Below are positions 10,514-21,853 of a DNA stretch of 64,000 nt, in pieces. The stretch covers positions 4,216,001-4,280,000 of the forward strand of contig OW203991.1 in assembly GCA_934047225.1 (NCBI GenBank), in the 5' to 3' direction. Position 1 is the stretch's first letter; every line of letters begins with the position of its first letter. The notes beneath the pieces were generated by a model. The model ran no database searches. It had not been told where the DNA came from and was given only the letters and a program-made list of their open reading frames with translations. This DNA is from Ypsolopha sequella (lineage: Eukaryota > Arthropoda > Insecta > Lepidoptera > Ypsolophidae). Made by a program: the position numbers and the translations under genes.

Positions 10514-11088
10514 CCCTGCGTTCCGAAATAGAATTATTTCGCTAAAATCGATTACGAATGAATGAGGTGAATGGCTAATAATTCATGAGTGAAGCAAATG
10601 CGTTCATTCATTCGTATGACTTTCGTGGCTCATGCGACGGAGGTGAGGCGATGTGAGCGTTGAACGGAATGGAATGTAAAAATTGTTTTCGCTCCATTAT
10701 TTCAGCAGTTCAGATCAGACAAACAAACCATGGTATATGTTTTATTTGGCCATGAGAGAAACAAAGAGTCGTGTGGAACTCCTCGTCGAAAAGGAAGAAT
10801 TTATATAAATTTTTTTTTTCGTCGCTATCTGAGTCTACGTTGAAGAACAGTGCTACAAACTCTTCTTGTTCCATCACGAATCACGGCACTTTGACGAAAT
10901 AAAATAAAATAATCGTATTGTATTCTGTGGTAAGAGGTTATGGTTAAGATGTATCTTTTTTAATGCGGTCCGAATCATAAGCTATCTTTCACATCGTTTG
11001 CTAGCTCACAAATTACGGACCAGTCATCGCTCACACTTTAATTCATTCATAGCTTTTATCGGATGTAATTCTATTTCGGACCGCACGG
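10514..11088. mobile_element. 575-bp relative of the CCCTGCG MITE
   Basis: Starts with the same CCCTGCGTTCCGAAATAG end and terminates with the matching complement (one end base changed, gcacgg), flanked by AGA on both sides (10,511-10,513 and 11,089-11,091). The interior carries no open frame of note. It sits only 12 bp from the 98-bp copy and is likely an internally longer member of the same family. Confidence 0.78.
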
Positions 11089-11254
11089 AGAGTTTACTTG
11101 AACGATCCGGCGTTTGTATGCAGCTCGAGTACCGTTGATCGGAACGTCATGAAGTTTGGCAGGCGAGTAAATGAGACAAAAAGATTTTTGAACATGAGCC
11201 AAATCGGTCAAGATCGAATCGCGAGTTCACAATTCTGGGCGAACTACTAGTTAT

Positions 11255-11590
11255 GAAAAAAAAAAACTAAAATAGCCAGGAAAATTCTATACATGAATAA
11301 TGTCTGTTTTCAACAATTATTTCTATCGAGGAAAATTTATCCAAACAAATTAACATTATATCATTACAGTCATATTACAGTATAGAAACCCAGAAAGAAA
11401 GTAAATCTGGATGTGAGGAGCTCGAATCCCGGTTCAGAGCTCCTCACATCCAGATTTACTTTTCTTTCTGCGTTTCTATACTGCAATGATATAATGTCTT
11501 TGCGATGGATAAATCGCCAAGTGTTCAAACATAGAAATTTATTTATGTCATAGTTATCCAAACAAGTTTTCCAAAAACAAAACCCTAGAT
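11255..11590 (+). repeat. Repeat family A copy interrupted by a hairpin element
   Basis: Sequence up to 11,348 and from 11,554 onward matches contiguous family A sequence seen at 8805-9300. The hairpin element at 11,349-11,553 sits inside it. Confidence 0.7.
11349..11553. mobile_element. Hairpin element with 3' extension (copy 2), 12-bp target duplication
   Basis: Same hairpin and tail as 7791-8002. It is flanked by a perfect 12-bp direct repeat TTATCCAAACAA (11,337-11,348 and 11,554-11,565), and the host repeat is contiguous without it, so the insertion boundaries are clear. Confidence 0.82.
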
Positions 11591-11929
11591 TATTGAACGA
11601 GCGATTGAGTATCGTTAATCAGAATGTTTTGAAATTTGGTAGGCGAGTAATTAAAACTATTGGTAATTCCGTGATATTGGAACTACCAATTGCTCTAGCA
11701 GAGTAGGAAGCGGATCTACCCAAAATATACGCTGATATTATCAAGATAAATAGTTTTATTTAGACTGAAAATAATGTTGACACAACAAAGAAAAAAGTGT
11801 GACATTATCATCTAGACACTCGCTAGAATATTTTAAATCCTAACTGGCTTAACGGCCAGTTCAGTCGACAGTGTCAGCTTCCTTTCTCTCCAATAAAAAC
11901 AAAAAGCGAACATGAGCCAAATCGGTTAA

Positions 11930-12240
11930 GAGGATATGTCACGCATGCAAAAGTCACTGTCGCTCCATGCGGAAAACCGCGTAGTGTGAGAGGGACGGAT
12001 TCCGGATAAAATGGCAAAATGTCGGTTTTAAGAATATAAAATTAACTAAAATTGCTATCAAAATTTCTAACTAGTATAACTTAGATATTCTTAAAATCCA
12101 TCTAATAAAGAATAATTGATGTCTGTACATCATTCCTATTTGTCAAACTATGATAAAAAGTGTCGATGAAGACCTAATTTTAATAATTATTTCTATCGAG
12201 TGAAATTTTAGCAAACGCGTTTCTGTAACTAGCATAAACT
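11930..12240 (+). repeat. Repeat family A, diverged copy
   Basis: Diverged copy of the family, recognisable by the paired motifs near 11,960-12,000 (cactgtcgctccatgcgg, gagagggacggattc) and near 12,185-12,215 (aataattatttctatcgag). Confidence 0.65.
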
Positions 12241-12325
12241 AGAAAAAGGGTCCAAAATTTATATATTAATTCATCAAACTAGTGGCTTCAAAAAAGTTCA
12301 AAAAGTTCCAATTTTAGTGAAATAG

Positions 12326-12742
12326 CCCCTTAAGAGTCGGAGTTCTGAGATTGGGCAAAACAGGGTTCGGGGTTATGGCTTTTTAAGATAGTAAAATATT
12401 AATTTCTGAACAAAATAAATACCACTTGTTACCTTACAAGATGAAGTACAGGTTCATTAAAAAAATCTTGGCACTAATGTATAGTAACTTCAGAAAAAAA
12501 AAAAGGATTTTCAAGTTCAGGTTACACCCGTAGCGCTGCAATGCTATTCAAGAGATTTTCTTGAAATTCCTGTTTTTTTTCTGAAGTTACTATACATTAT
12601 TGCTGTGATTTTTTTTAATGAACCTGCACTTCATCTTGTAAGGTAACAAGTGGTATTTATTTTGTTCAGAAATTTGAATTTTTACCGTCTTAAAAAGCCA
12701 TAACCCCGAACCCCGAATCTCGGAACACCGACCCTTAAGGGG
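12326..12742. mobile_element. Foldback element, ~165-bp arms
   Basis: Left end ccccttaagagtcgg pairs with right end ccgacccttaagggg; arms pair across most of their length with an unpaired core near 12,510-12,570. No coding capacity. Class not assigned because the flanking bases give no clear duplication. Confidence 0.75.
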
Positions 12743-12875
12743 TTGCTGATTTATAGGGTTCTAAGAGGAGGTCTGCGAGCTTAATACAGTTCGGGGCGAA
12801 CTAATAGTATAGTCAAAATGGCATCAGAAATTGATTACAATTCGGAAATCGACTCGGGAATTGTCAGTTCGCATT

Positions 12876-13095
12876 ATATAAGGTCTTTCAATTAAAATGG
12901 AAAGTAATTTAGGAGTTTTTTGTGCGAACTTTTTTTTCATTTCTCAGTACAAAGTGGTCCGATCAGCTTACTCAGTTTGTATGGACAAGTGAAGAAAAAG
13001 TTCGCGCAAAAAATGTACTTTGCAGTGGAATGTGATTTATTAACGATACCGAATCACCTCCTAAATTATTTTCCATTTCAATTGAAAGACCGTAT
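12876..13095. mobile_element. Foldback element, ~220 bp
   Basis: Ends tataaggtctttcaattaaa / complement at 13,076-13,095, with further pairing of inner segments. The short open frame 12,920-13,141 crosses it and is not a gene. Confidence 0.65.
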
Positions 13096-13099
13096 ATGT

Positions 13100-16000
13100 A
13101 CAGTCACCTGCAGTTCATTTACCTATTTTCATGGGATTTAATCGTTATGACAGTGAAATGAACTGCCAAGGGTAGGTTGACATACGTATTAGTAGGGGCA
13201 CTTCGCAAATGACAACAATTTATTTAAAATTTACTTGCTTGTTTGGGTGCGTAAATATTAGCTTATGATAACAACAATAATGGCAACACTGATCCGTTAC
13301 GTCACGGAATGGCCCACCACCTCAGTGTCTGTGCTATTTACTTGAACAATATTATTTAATATTTACCATCGCAATGTAAAGTTAACAATATAATATTTGT
13401 CAAGTATGCTCCTCTTTTGAAAGTTTATATTTACCCCAGACATGTGGGTTTTAATCGAAGGCAAATTTGACGAATAAACATAGCCGGGAGAGTTTGGATT
13501 GTGGAAACATTGCCTTACAAATCAATTTATTGAAGATTTATTTTAAGTGCCTACGTAAATGTTAGATAAATACTTTGCTTTGGAGGTTAGCTATACTTGT
13601 AAGCTTGTGATCATAATTTAAAAGGTATATGTAGTTAAATTAAATATTTCTTGTACAACAAATTAACACTTTCTCAATAATTTGTTTGTAACGTACCTAT
13701 TTATTTAAGAAAACGCTTCTATTTGTGTTCTGAGTTGATGTTTGTTTAGATGTGAAATCAAAAGAAAAAGTTATTTTTTTTCTTTAGCCTCTTACCTACC
13801 ACATTTTTTTTTATAAGTGAAGTCACTATTTTCTGGTATTATTCTTAATTCGCTTAACCAGCTATATAAAACTATAATATAGAAGAGAAGATGTTTGTAT
13901 AATTTGTCATCCCAATAAATTAAAAGCCCTCATTAGCCCACTTTGTTCGTCCAAGATAAACTTTTCAATCGATCGAGAAATCAAACTGCAAACAGTATCA
14001 TTATTATTTGTGTTGAAACAACAAATTTGTAACTTTAAATGCAAGCCCGATAGAGCACACACTCACTCTGTGTACTGAGACAATATGTACTACTCGTATC
14101 TTAAGCAACACGACAAAATGAATCTCCGCTCGCGAGTGATACGGACCAATTCAAACAGAGTCAGCGCCATTTTGTTTTGATAAGCGGCTATTTCGGTGGC
14201 GCCACTTCGGAGAAAATGCAACTTTATCCACTTTACACTAGAGCTGAATTAGAACAAAAGCCCAATGAACTGGAAACATCGGAAATTAAGGGAGGACCAG
14301 ACACGATTCTGTTTGCCATTGAACGTGGTCCCAGGGCGAAGTTACAAATATTTGACGTGTCAATTTTGCGAATGTTGACGAAGAGTTGTGGTTAATATTC
14401 CAGCCCCGGCTAACCTGTCGGCTTCGTCGTTCTACGATGTAATTATATTATTGAAATAGTCCAATCGTTAATTTAATATTTTACTGCTCGGAAACAATGA
14501 TAATTGATAGCTATTCATTTATTAATGTCTGCACTCAATCGTGGTATTTACTATAGATAGAAAGATATCTTGGGACGCCAAACTATAGGTACCTCAATAT
14601 TATGTTATGATTATGACAGTCAAAGTACACACCCTTAATTATAGCATTATCTTTATAAACTTCCAATTTCCGGCGTATGGATCGGCATCGCATCGGTTAT
14701 TTATTTTAAAGTGGCAACATGGAAGAGTCTATAAACAAAAAACACTTCAGCGACTGTTTTCATTGACAACAATGCGTTTGCGTTGAGGCACTCAACGTGT
14801 TAAGAGTAACGCTTGTTGGAGGAGGCCCTTACTTTCGCGACATATCATTGTAGGGGCTCTCAAGCCAGTGTTTTCATTGTGTGCTTTTAATTTTGAGTGC
14901 GCGAACTACCTCGCCCTCTTGGGAGCGATTGTTTGCGAGGGCAATATTTGCTTCCGCTGTATAATTCAGCCGGCCGCCATATTTGCCAAAGAGCAATCAT
15001 TTTAATATCGTCAGCCATAACATAAGAGTTAAGTAAGCCACTCTTAGTTATATTACCAGTTTGTAGAGTAATACGTAATTGATTTTAAAATTTAATGTTC
15101 CTATGAATAGTTTTTGGTCTACTTTTCACTTTGTTTTGAATATTTTCTAAGTAAACGCATCAAGTAGATGTCTTGTTTGAATATTCTCGTCGGAAAAATA
15201 AAATATAGTGTAATTTTTACTTTCCCGGGACTAATTTATTTATTTAAACAAAATAAAACTTAAAAAACATTAAAAAAAGAGACTACCTATAAAATGAAAC
15301 TACCTTTGAACATAAAAGTATAAATAAAAAAATACCTATCGAAACAAAATACAACTAAACTACATAAAAAATCGAATCCCTTTCCCGGGATGTATTTAGA
15401 CAGAGTAATAAAGTTACATAATAATCGACATTTTAATCAAATATGTGTTCTTATTTTTAAGATACTGCGTCAAAAAATACTTTATCAAAAACTACGAGTA
15501 TTACCTTTTCTTTTGATATTGCCAATGGCCATCCGCTATTCTAAAGAAGAAACTCAACGGGCCGATTTCAATAAAATATTGTGATTAAATTTTTTCCCGA
15601 GAACTGCTCAAACGATTTGGATAGGGTTTTCTTCTATTTACAAGTTTTAGTTACCCTCAATAATATGACGTGTTTTAAATATACAGGTATTCGAAATAAA
15701 GCAAAATGAAAAAAACAACCGGTCAAGTGCGAGTAGAACTCACGCCCTGAGCGTTCTTCAAATAAGATAAATAAGTTAAACATAAATTACAAATTTACCA
15801 TTTAACCTCCCCCCCCCTCCCTGGGTACGCCCATGAACTGGGACATAATGTTAGACAATGGGACACTAGAATAGAGTGAGTTTCACAATTGACTGCACGA
15901 TTGTCTTAAGAGGCCCCTTTACTAGGATAGTTTCCGCAAAACCATAAGTTATTCTTCCTGGTTTGAAGAATCTAGCAAAAAAAGAAAAAATAAATCTTCC

Positions 16001-16249
16001 AGGAATATAATACACACTTACATCGAAACAGAGTCCTCAGAAGCCATTCCAATATTGATAAATAAAATACTAAAGATGGCTCTAAAAAAAGTTTTCATGT
16101 CGAGGTTTATGATTATTAGAGCAAAAACCCGTTTATATTATTTATGGATTAAATTCTGTACAAAAATATTTTAATTAAACTTTTAACATGGCAAATATTT
16201 CATAGCACCATTGGTTTTTTTTTTATAATAAAATTAGTGAAAAAAGGTG
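13100..16249. other. 3.1 kb intergenic, no assigned gene
   Basis: Mostly non-repetitive AT-rich DNA. Holds a short unassigned frame at 14,216-14,395. A GC-richer patch at 14,780-15,000 resembles none of the window's repeats. A partial 'accggtcaagtgcgagt' repeat lies at 15,716-15,760. I see no splice-linked coding set, so regulatory or first-exon sequence cannot be excluded. Confidence 0.4.
14216..14395 (+). CDS. Hypothetical short frame, 59 aa
   Basis: ATG at 14,216 to TAA at 14,393-14,395, preceded by a GC-richer stretch with a 'gccattttgttttg' context. The peptide begins MQLYPLYTRAELEQKPNELE and is balanced in composition, unlike the lysine/leucine-rich chance frames around it. I do not recognise it, see no domain, and it could be a first exon, a short peptide gene or chance. 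Confidence 0.2.
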   Translation: MQLYPLYTRAELEQKPNELETSEIKGGPDTILFAIERGPRAKLQIFDVSILRMLTKSCG

Positions 16250-16350
16250 TCATTTTCACTTTTTTCCAGGATCCGTCCCTCTCGCACTGCGGGTCTTTCC
16301 GCGTGGAGTAACAGGGTAGTATGCAAGCGGAACCTATCCTCTTAAGCCTG
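16250..16350 (-). repeat. Repeat family A fragment, reverse
   Basis: Carries the complement of the family's 'gagagggacggatcc' core next to a Pro-rich-like 'ctctcgcactgcggg' motif. The open frame 16,321-16,578 starts within it and is not considered a gene. Confidence 0.55.
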
Positions 16351-16861
16351 GATTTTTCTCAAGATTCATACAAAAGGTACAAACTGAATGTGAAATCAAC
16401 AGCTTATTTTCTTCATATTTATTGTCTAGTGACATCTAACTACGTCTCCGTACAGCTCAAAAAGCGAAATTTGATGAAACACCATTATAATAGCTGTCAG
16501 AATATCATGAATATTGCCTCGTTTTTACACAGATTAGCAAGTTGCATAATTAATTTCTATGCTGGACATAAAAAATAGAAAACTACAGACGTCGTTCATC
16601 TTCTAAAGAAGACTAAGTTTATACAATTTTCTATAAATAAACAGTTACCGTTTCATGGAAAACAGTGTTTACCTGAAACCATTTCACAAATTCGGCGCTT
16701 TTTGAATATGTCGCCATCTTGCACCTCTTGATGAGAGATGGGTCGGAGTACGGTTTAGGGGGGAAGGGAAACAATATAAAGATGTGTCAAAAGTTTCATT
16801 GAGATCATAGCCATCAGGACGTCACAAACACATATGGCAGCTGAGTGGGATAGCCCACCTT

Positions 16862-17135
16862 AATGTCAAACACAATATTCTTTATCGACCATCAACAATA
16901 TCGTTTTTGCGTGACATTATTTATAATATTTTCAACTAACAATTTCTCGAAAAATGAAAAGAAGAACACTAGGTTCATGAACCTTAGGTGAGTCATCCGG
17001 TATTGCGGCCTGCGAGCCAATCAGAAGCCACAAGAAGAAAAGAGGGCGTGGCGTAAAAAATTAAGGCTTAAACTTATTTCTCGTCGCTTTTGTTGATTGG
17101 CTCTCTAGGTGTGTTATAGTAAATTTGGCCAAGAA
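16862..17135 (+). repeat. Dispersed repeat B, copy left of the palindrome
   Basis: About 270 bp related, in reverse orientation and with roughly one base in five changed, to 26,590-26,860. Shared landmarks are aacaatttctcgaaaaatg, ggttcatgaac, and gattggctctctag. The two copies flank the 7.1-kb palindrome at nearly equal distances. Confidence 0.7.
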
Positions 17136-17297
17136 TTGTGGTGTATTTTATAATTTTAATTGATAATGGGACAATCAATTTCTTAGATATTTTTTGAAGT
17201 AGGTAGGAATTAAAGATTAAAAAAAAAAACATTTTATTTGGCGTGTGTTTAACTGAACAACAAAATTAATAAATGACCACCATTAAAATTAGTAAAT

Positions 17298-17522
17298 GAA
17301 CACCAAAATTAGTAAATGATCACCAAATTTTTAACCCTATTTTTAATGTTTTAAATTGCCAAATTGATTCTTCCGGGCAGATCATATTTTTGTGAAAACT
17401 GACGACGTCGCCTCGCTCCACTCCGCTTCGCTCGGCTCCTTATTTTATCTTACATGTCAACCTAACACGCTCCGCTTGTCGTCGCACCTATTTTTTACCG
17501 GCATTTACTAATTTTGGTGTTC
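17298..17522. mobile_element. MITE with ~21-bp terminal inverted repeats
   Basis: Begins gaacaccaaaattagtaaat and ends with its exact complement at 17,502-17,522. The interior contains a 'ccgcttcgctcgg' segment that also occurs at about 59,850-59,875 near KIF4's 3' end. Confidence 0.65.
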
Positions 17523-18127
17523 ACTATTATTTTTGGTCGAAGTGTATGGGATATCAAAGTTTATTTTGTATTTATTTTCCCCTTTTTTTTATTATTATTT
17601 TATTCAAAACACGTGACGAGATTTATTTGTCTTATAACGCATTAGTCCTTTTTCTTCTCAAAATTTTGTTCCTCTCGCATCCGGAAAGCCAATTTGATGC
17701 CCTTATTAGTATCAATAATAGTCCAATTTTGTAAATTCTGATGCCATTCATTCCATTGCTCTTGTGTCGGTGCGGTAACTTTACAAACTTTCGTTAGTGA
17801 CATCTAGTGACGAGTAGAAGAACTTTTAAAACAAGCGCTACCTAGCGTATTTATAAGTAACTACGTACAATGAATTTTTTTTTACGGGGTTGCCAGAATA
17901 CATATATAGGCCCTAGACTAAAAGGGATATTACTCTATTACATACTACCTTAGGATACATGGGATCCCTCATTAAATATTGTCTATGGAAATTGATCAAT
18001 TACAAGGTTCTGATGGCGCGTGGATGACAGTGACAGAGAGGGTGCAGCTGTAAAACACGGGGTATTGTAGCGGTGTTAGTTCCGATTTTGGACACAAACA
18101 ATCCACGCGCCCTAAGACTGTACTGTA
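17523..18127. other. Intergenic
   Basis: No gene or clear repeat recognised. The open frame 17,546-17,734 is hydrophobic, AT-driven and judged to be chance. Confidence 0.4.
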
Positions 18128-18238
18128 CAGTGGAGACCACATCAAGGTATACACTTGCAGTACGACATTAGCCCCTATAGAGAAGAGTATAAGATTGGTA
18201 CAAAGTCCAATGCGTCTTACTTGATGCGGTCTCCACTG
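18128..18238. mobile_element. TA-flanked MITE (111 bp) beside the palindrome
   Basis: Ends CAGTGGAGACCACATCAAG / CTTGATGCGGTCTCCACTG with TA on either side (18,126-18,127, 18,239-18,240). Relative at 8717-8782. Its right end is only 12 bp from the left edge of the large palindrome. Confidence 0.78.
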
Positions 18239-18315
18239 TACCTATGTCTGGCATTGCGCATCCTCTTAGACTGTCCTTAAGTGTATACAAAATTTGTGTT
18301 TGTGGCAAAATAGTA

Positions 18316-18463
18316 CAGATTGTCAAGAAAGTCGTGAAATAAATAGGGGTGCCACTTTTTTTGCCAAAACAGTTTTAATATGGCAACACCTGAGATTTTT
18401 TGTATATGGTGTTTACCAGTAACAATTATTTTAGTTCCATTTCATGACTTTCTTGACAAGCTG
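18316..18463. mobile_element. TA-flanked MITE, left-arm copy
   Basis: Mirror of 25,141-25,288 (see there). It breaks the left-arm THAP frame. Confidence 0.7.
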
Positions 18464-18613
18464 TACGATTCGCATCAATTTGCACCATTTTATTCTGCCT
18501 TTTTTGTTTCTTGGTAACGGAAAAAAGTGTTTTTCGGGTGTCGTAATAGTACTACTTTTACAGAGTGGCACAACACAATATTTATAATTAACTTTTTCTC
18601 CGTCCACGTCCAT
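18431..18613 (-). pseudogene. THAP-domain start, truncated (left arm)
   Basis: Mirror image of 24,991-25,173 with the same 60-aa translation; described there. Confidence 0.6.
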
Positions 18614-18879
18614 CTTTCACTATTGCAGCGTACAATAGAGTGAGGCGGACTGAGTCAAACTAGACCACGTGACGTCATCGCAGGAGTCGCGACACGGGTT
18701 CTATTGCCATCTCTATCGCACGCGTTGAAAATTGTATACGTTATCCTGCTGTCAGTGTTGGAACCTGACGAAAGTGTTAATTAATGAACGGGGGTCTGAG
18801 TAGCAGGGAGCGCAAAATAGCAGTTGGAAAAACTTCTATATCTTTTTTTATCTAAATATTTTGATGAGATTTTTTCTCT

Positions 18880-19495
18880 AAATTGTTATATATCATATCA
18901 TATTATATCATTTATTTATCAGACAACATGGGTCCATTTTGTTAGTGACAATATACTTACTTATTCTATATTAGTACTTTATAACTAGGGGCGATCTTGT
19001 CCGATCAGCCAATTTAAGCGTAAACGGGTTGTCGAATCGATCGGGTATAACTTGTAGGAGGGTGTTGGGGCTGCCGCGGAGTCTGTGCAGCAAGGAGGCA
19101 GACTTTTTTCGCCAGATGGCGTCAAAACCGTCGGTTTGTGTCTCAGCAAACATCGCCGACGCACTACAAAAACGCGGCAGCCGCAGCACAGCCCCTCAGA
19201 TACAGAACCAGCACAGCCCTAAAAGCGTTATTATATTGGATACGCAGAGCATTGTAAGCCTTTTTTGTATAGCTGAACCACAGGCCCTCCGAACACAGTG
19301 ATGTGCAGTAAGCTTTAAATAAAGTAATTTTCACTGCATCTGTACATCGGGAAAACATGCGGGCCAGCATGTTCGCCCGGACTGACAATGCTCTGCGTTC
19401 CCTCTCATATAACCTTAACTTTATTAATAAAATTAAGCTTAAAAACTGTAACCATACAAGTTCATACAACTGTCCCATTTTGCACACACATAAGC
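18880..19495 (-). pseudogene. LINE 3' fragment (left arm)
   Basis: Mirror of 24,110-24,725; encodes the C-terminal part of a non-LTR reverse transcriptase in two frames. Described at the right-arm copy. Confidence 0.75.
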
Positions 19496-19848
19496 AGGTG
19501 TCTCACACAATGTCACTCGATTTTGGCAACATCGTATTTCCTTGGCTCTATTTACCTATGAGATAATTAATAATCTCAGACCAATAAACCAATAGACAAA
19601 GTCTTGGTGCCGTCAAAACGTACTACCCAAAACTTCATTTCGACTCCTAATGACTCCTGTCCAAGGCACCAAATTATAATGTACTGTTACTTTTCTTAAG
19701 TGACAACATTGGCAATCCTTTGTAATTTGGTCGCGTTATAGCTTGTGTTTATGTTAGGAAGTAAGTCGGCCGATTTTTAAACAAAATTTTATTTAAGTTG
19801 TGTTTTGCTGCGAATTATCGTATGGAAAAGGGTTGAAGATACAAGGAC

Positions 19849-20995
19849 AATGTCCTGCTACGTGCGTGGTTGCAGATCCCATTCGGGGAATAAAGAAAAC
19901 TCGAGCAGCAGTATCAGTTTTTACAAGTGAGTAAAAAGTGATGTTTTCCGAGTAAATGAACCATAAAATGGAATTCCATCAAGGAGACCGCATTTTACGA
20001 CGTGTCGTTTTCATATAGTAACGTAAATATAGCTTTTAGAATAAAAGTAAATCCTAAAATCATTAAAATAATTAAATCCGTTTTGAGGTTATTAGTGAAG
20101 TCAAAACAGTTGTCGGTAATTTTACTGATTTTGTGCTAGTATGAAGTATTGATTCAGCTTATTTTTCTTAAGGTTCCCCAAAAATTAAGACATTCGTAAA
20201 CGATGGTTTGTTGCTATTAGCTGGAGTTGGAAACAGCACAAAACTAATTGGAAAGTGCTCAAAGCACTTAAATCCAGAGTGCTTTCTGAAAAGAACTATT
20301 GCGACCACGCTTAAAAGACGATGCGGTGCCCACCTTGAATTTACCTAGTAAAACAGAAGTTGTTTTAGTTGAATCCTTCACTACGCTCAAAATTCTAACT
20401 TAGAATCACGAGTCTTGCGCGAGATTCAAACTCGGCACTCGCAACAAAAATAAACTTTGCTCTCTTGTTGCACAAATTTTAATGCTTATTTTACTACTAT
20501 CTGTTTAAAAATGACCAATAAGTGTTATGTTTAATTCTAGGATTTGAGGACTGCAATGGAACCATCAAAAGCTGGCTTTGTAGTACGTAAATTGAAAAAA
20601 ACTTGCATTGAAAAAAATTTCTCCAAGCCCTGGAAGGACCTGCTAACAGCATGCCTCTAATGAGTGTAAAAGACAGAGGAGGGCTGACTAAGCCATCAAA
20701 AAGCATTCAAAAAATCTACCAAACCGCAGAGAAAATCCTGAGAGAGTTTGAGGATGTAGTTACAAAAAAAAAGTGTAGGAAAACCACAGCACTTCACATC
20801 TATGATACACCAAATTTCACAAAGATTATTCGTACAGACAGACGTACTTGACGACCTACATGACCATTCGTTGGATAACTTCGTGTTCGACACGTATTTG
20901 AAACTTAGAATACATCACATGACGAAGGGAATTACTGCACCCATCGAAAATATACGCTCATTTCTGACGAAAACAATAATTTTCAAAGGTCAATA
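19849..20995 (+). pseudogene. P-element-like THAP transposase, internally deleted (left arm)
   Basis: A DNA transposase remnant. First exon 19,849-19,926 reads MSCYVRGCRSHSGNK..., the C-x4-C start of a THAP zinc finger, and ends at a GTGAGT donor. After an intron (acceptor before about 20,173) the frame gives FPKN, an in-frame TAA, then DIRKRWF; a frame change is needed to reach CSKHLNPECFLKR, the C-x2-H half of the THAP finger. From 20,539 come AGFVVRKLKK and, in another frame, DRGGLTKPSKSIQKIYQTAE, then HHMTKGITAPIENIRSFLTK at about 20,914-20,973, all features of the C-terminal part of P-element/THAP9-type transposases. The catalytic RNase-H-like middle is missing. With at least one stop and several frame changes it cannot make an active enzyme. 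Confidence 0.78.
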
Positions 20996-21747
20996 AATAC
21001 GTTTATTTTTGGCTGCTTTTTAAATCTTAATGACATGCGAAAATCAAACGTACTCACTGGAGAAAATTGAGAAATTAAACAACCATGAAGTTTAAAAAAA
21101 TTAAGCTTCTCAATAAAACGATTCAATTATGCATTTTGTATGCGAAGGTCAAAATGTTATTTTTATTGTTGATGTTTTATATAATAATATGTAAAATAGT
21201 AATTCTGGAGTTTACAACAAGTTGTTTCTTTTATCCTCTGATTATTTTTCTGAGTTTTATTATTATTATCATTATTTCACAATTGTTTGAGAGGGATCCT
21301 TTTGAGTGTTAAGGCAGAGAATATAAAGTATTACTAGTATTACTACGTAAAGAAGCGACACTCACCTCCCCGCGCGAATTTAACGTCCCCCGCGGTCCCC
21401 CGCAAGTTAGTGGAAATCTGGAGTCAGGCAGAGCTCGATTACCACTCGTTTGCTGCGCGCGTGTTTTGTTACAAAGTTTCATCACGATACTGATTTTTAA
21501 TAAGTATGGTGTGTTATTGCAGTGTTTATGGCTGCCTGGAAAACTTTTTTTTCAAAAATTAGAATTGCGTGATCAAACCTTACAATTTAGTTCAGTAACG
21601 CATTTGGAACAATAAAATCAGTATTTATAACTTTCCATGTTTTGACAAGTTTTCATTTTTTTTCCAAAATTTATGTTTGAGTAGTTGTTAATTATATGAT
21701 GATCATTTATGCATACGAAACTATATAGGTACCTACTAAGCTTAGGC

Positions 21748-21750
<3 letters not shown>
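20996..21750. other. Left-arm inner segment
   Basis: AT-rich with a short hydrophobic chance frame (21,085-21,312). A patch at 21,350-21,480 (gaagcgacactcacctcccc motif) is related to 34,950-35,080 in KIF4 intron 2. No gene assigned. Confidence 0.45.
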
Positions 21751-21808
<58 letters not shown>

Positions 21809-21853
21809 TATATATATATATATATAGTATGCCTAATATATATATATATATAG
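21751..21853. repeat. (TA)n core of the palindrome
   Basis: Almost pure TA dinucleotides interrupted by 'tagtatgcctaa'-type steps on the right side. It is the only part that is not a perfect mirror and would be the loop of the extruded hairpin. (TA)n tracts are known sites of breakage and slippage. Confidence 0.92.
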
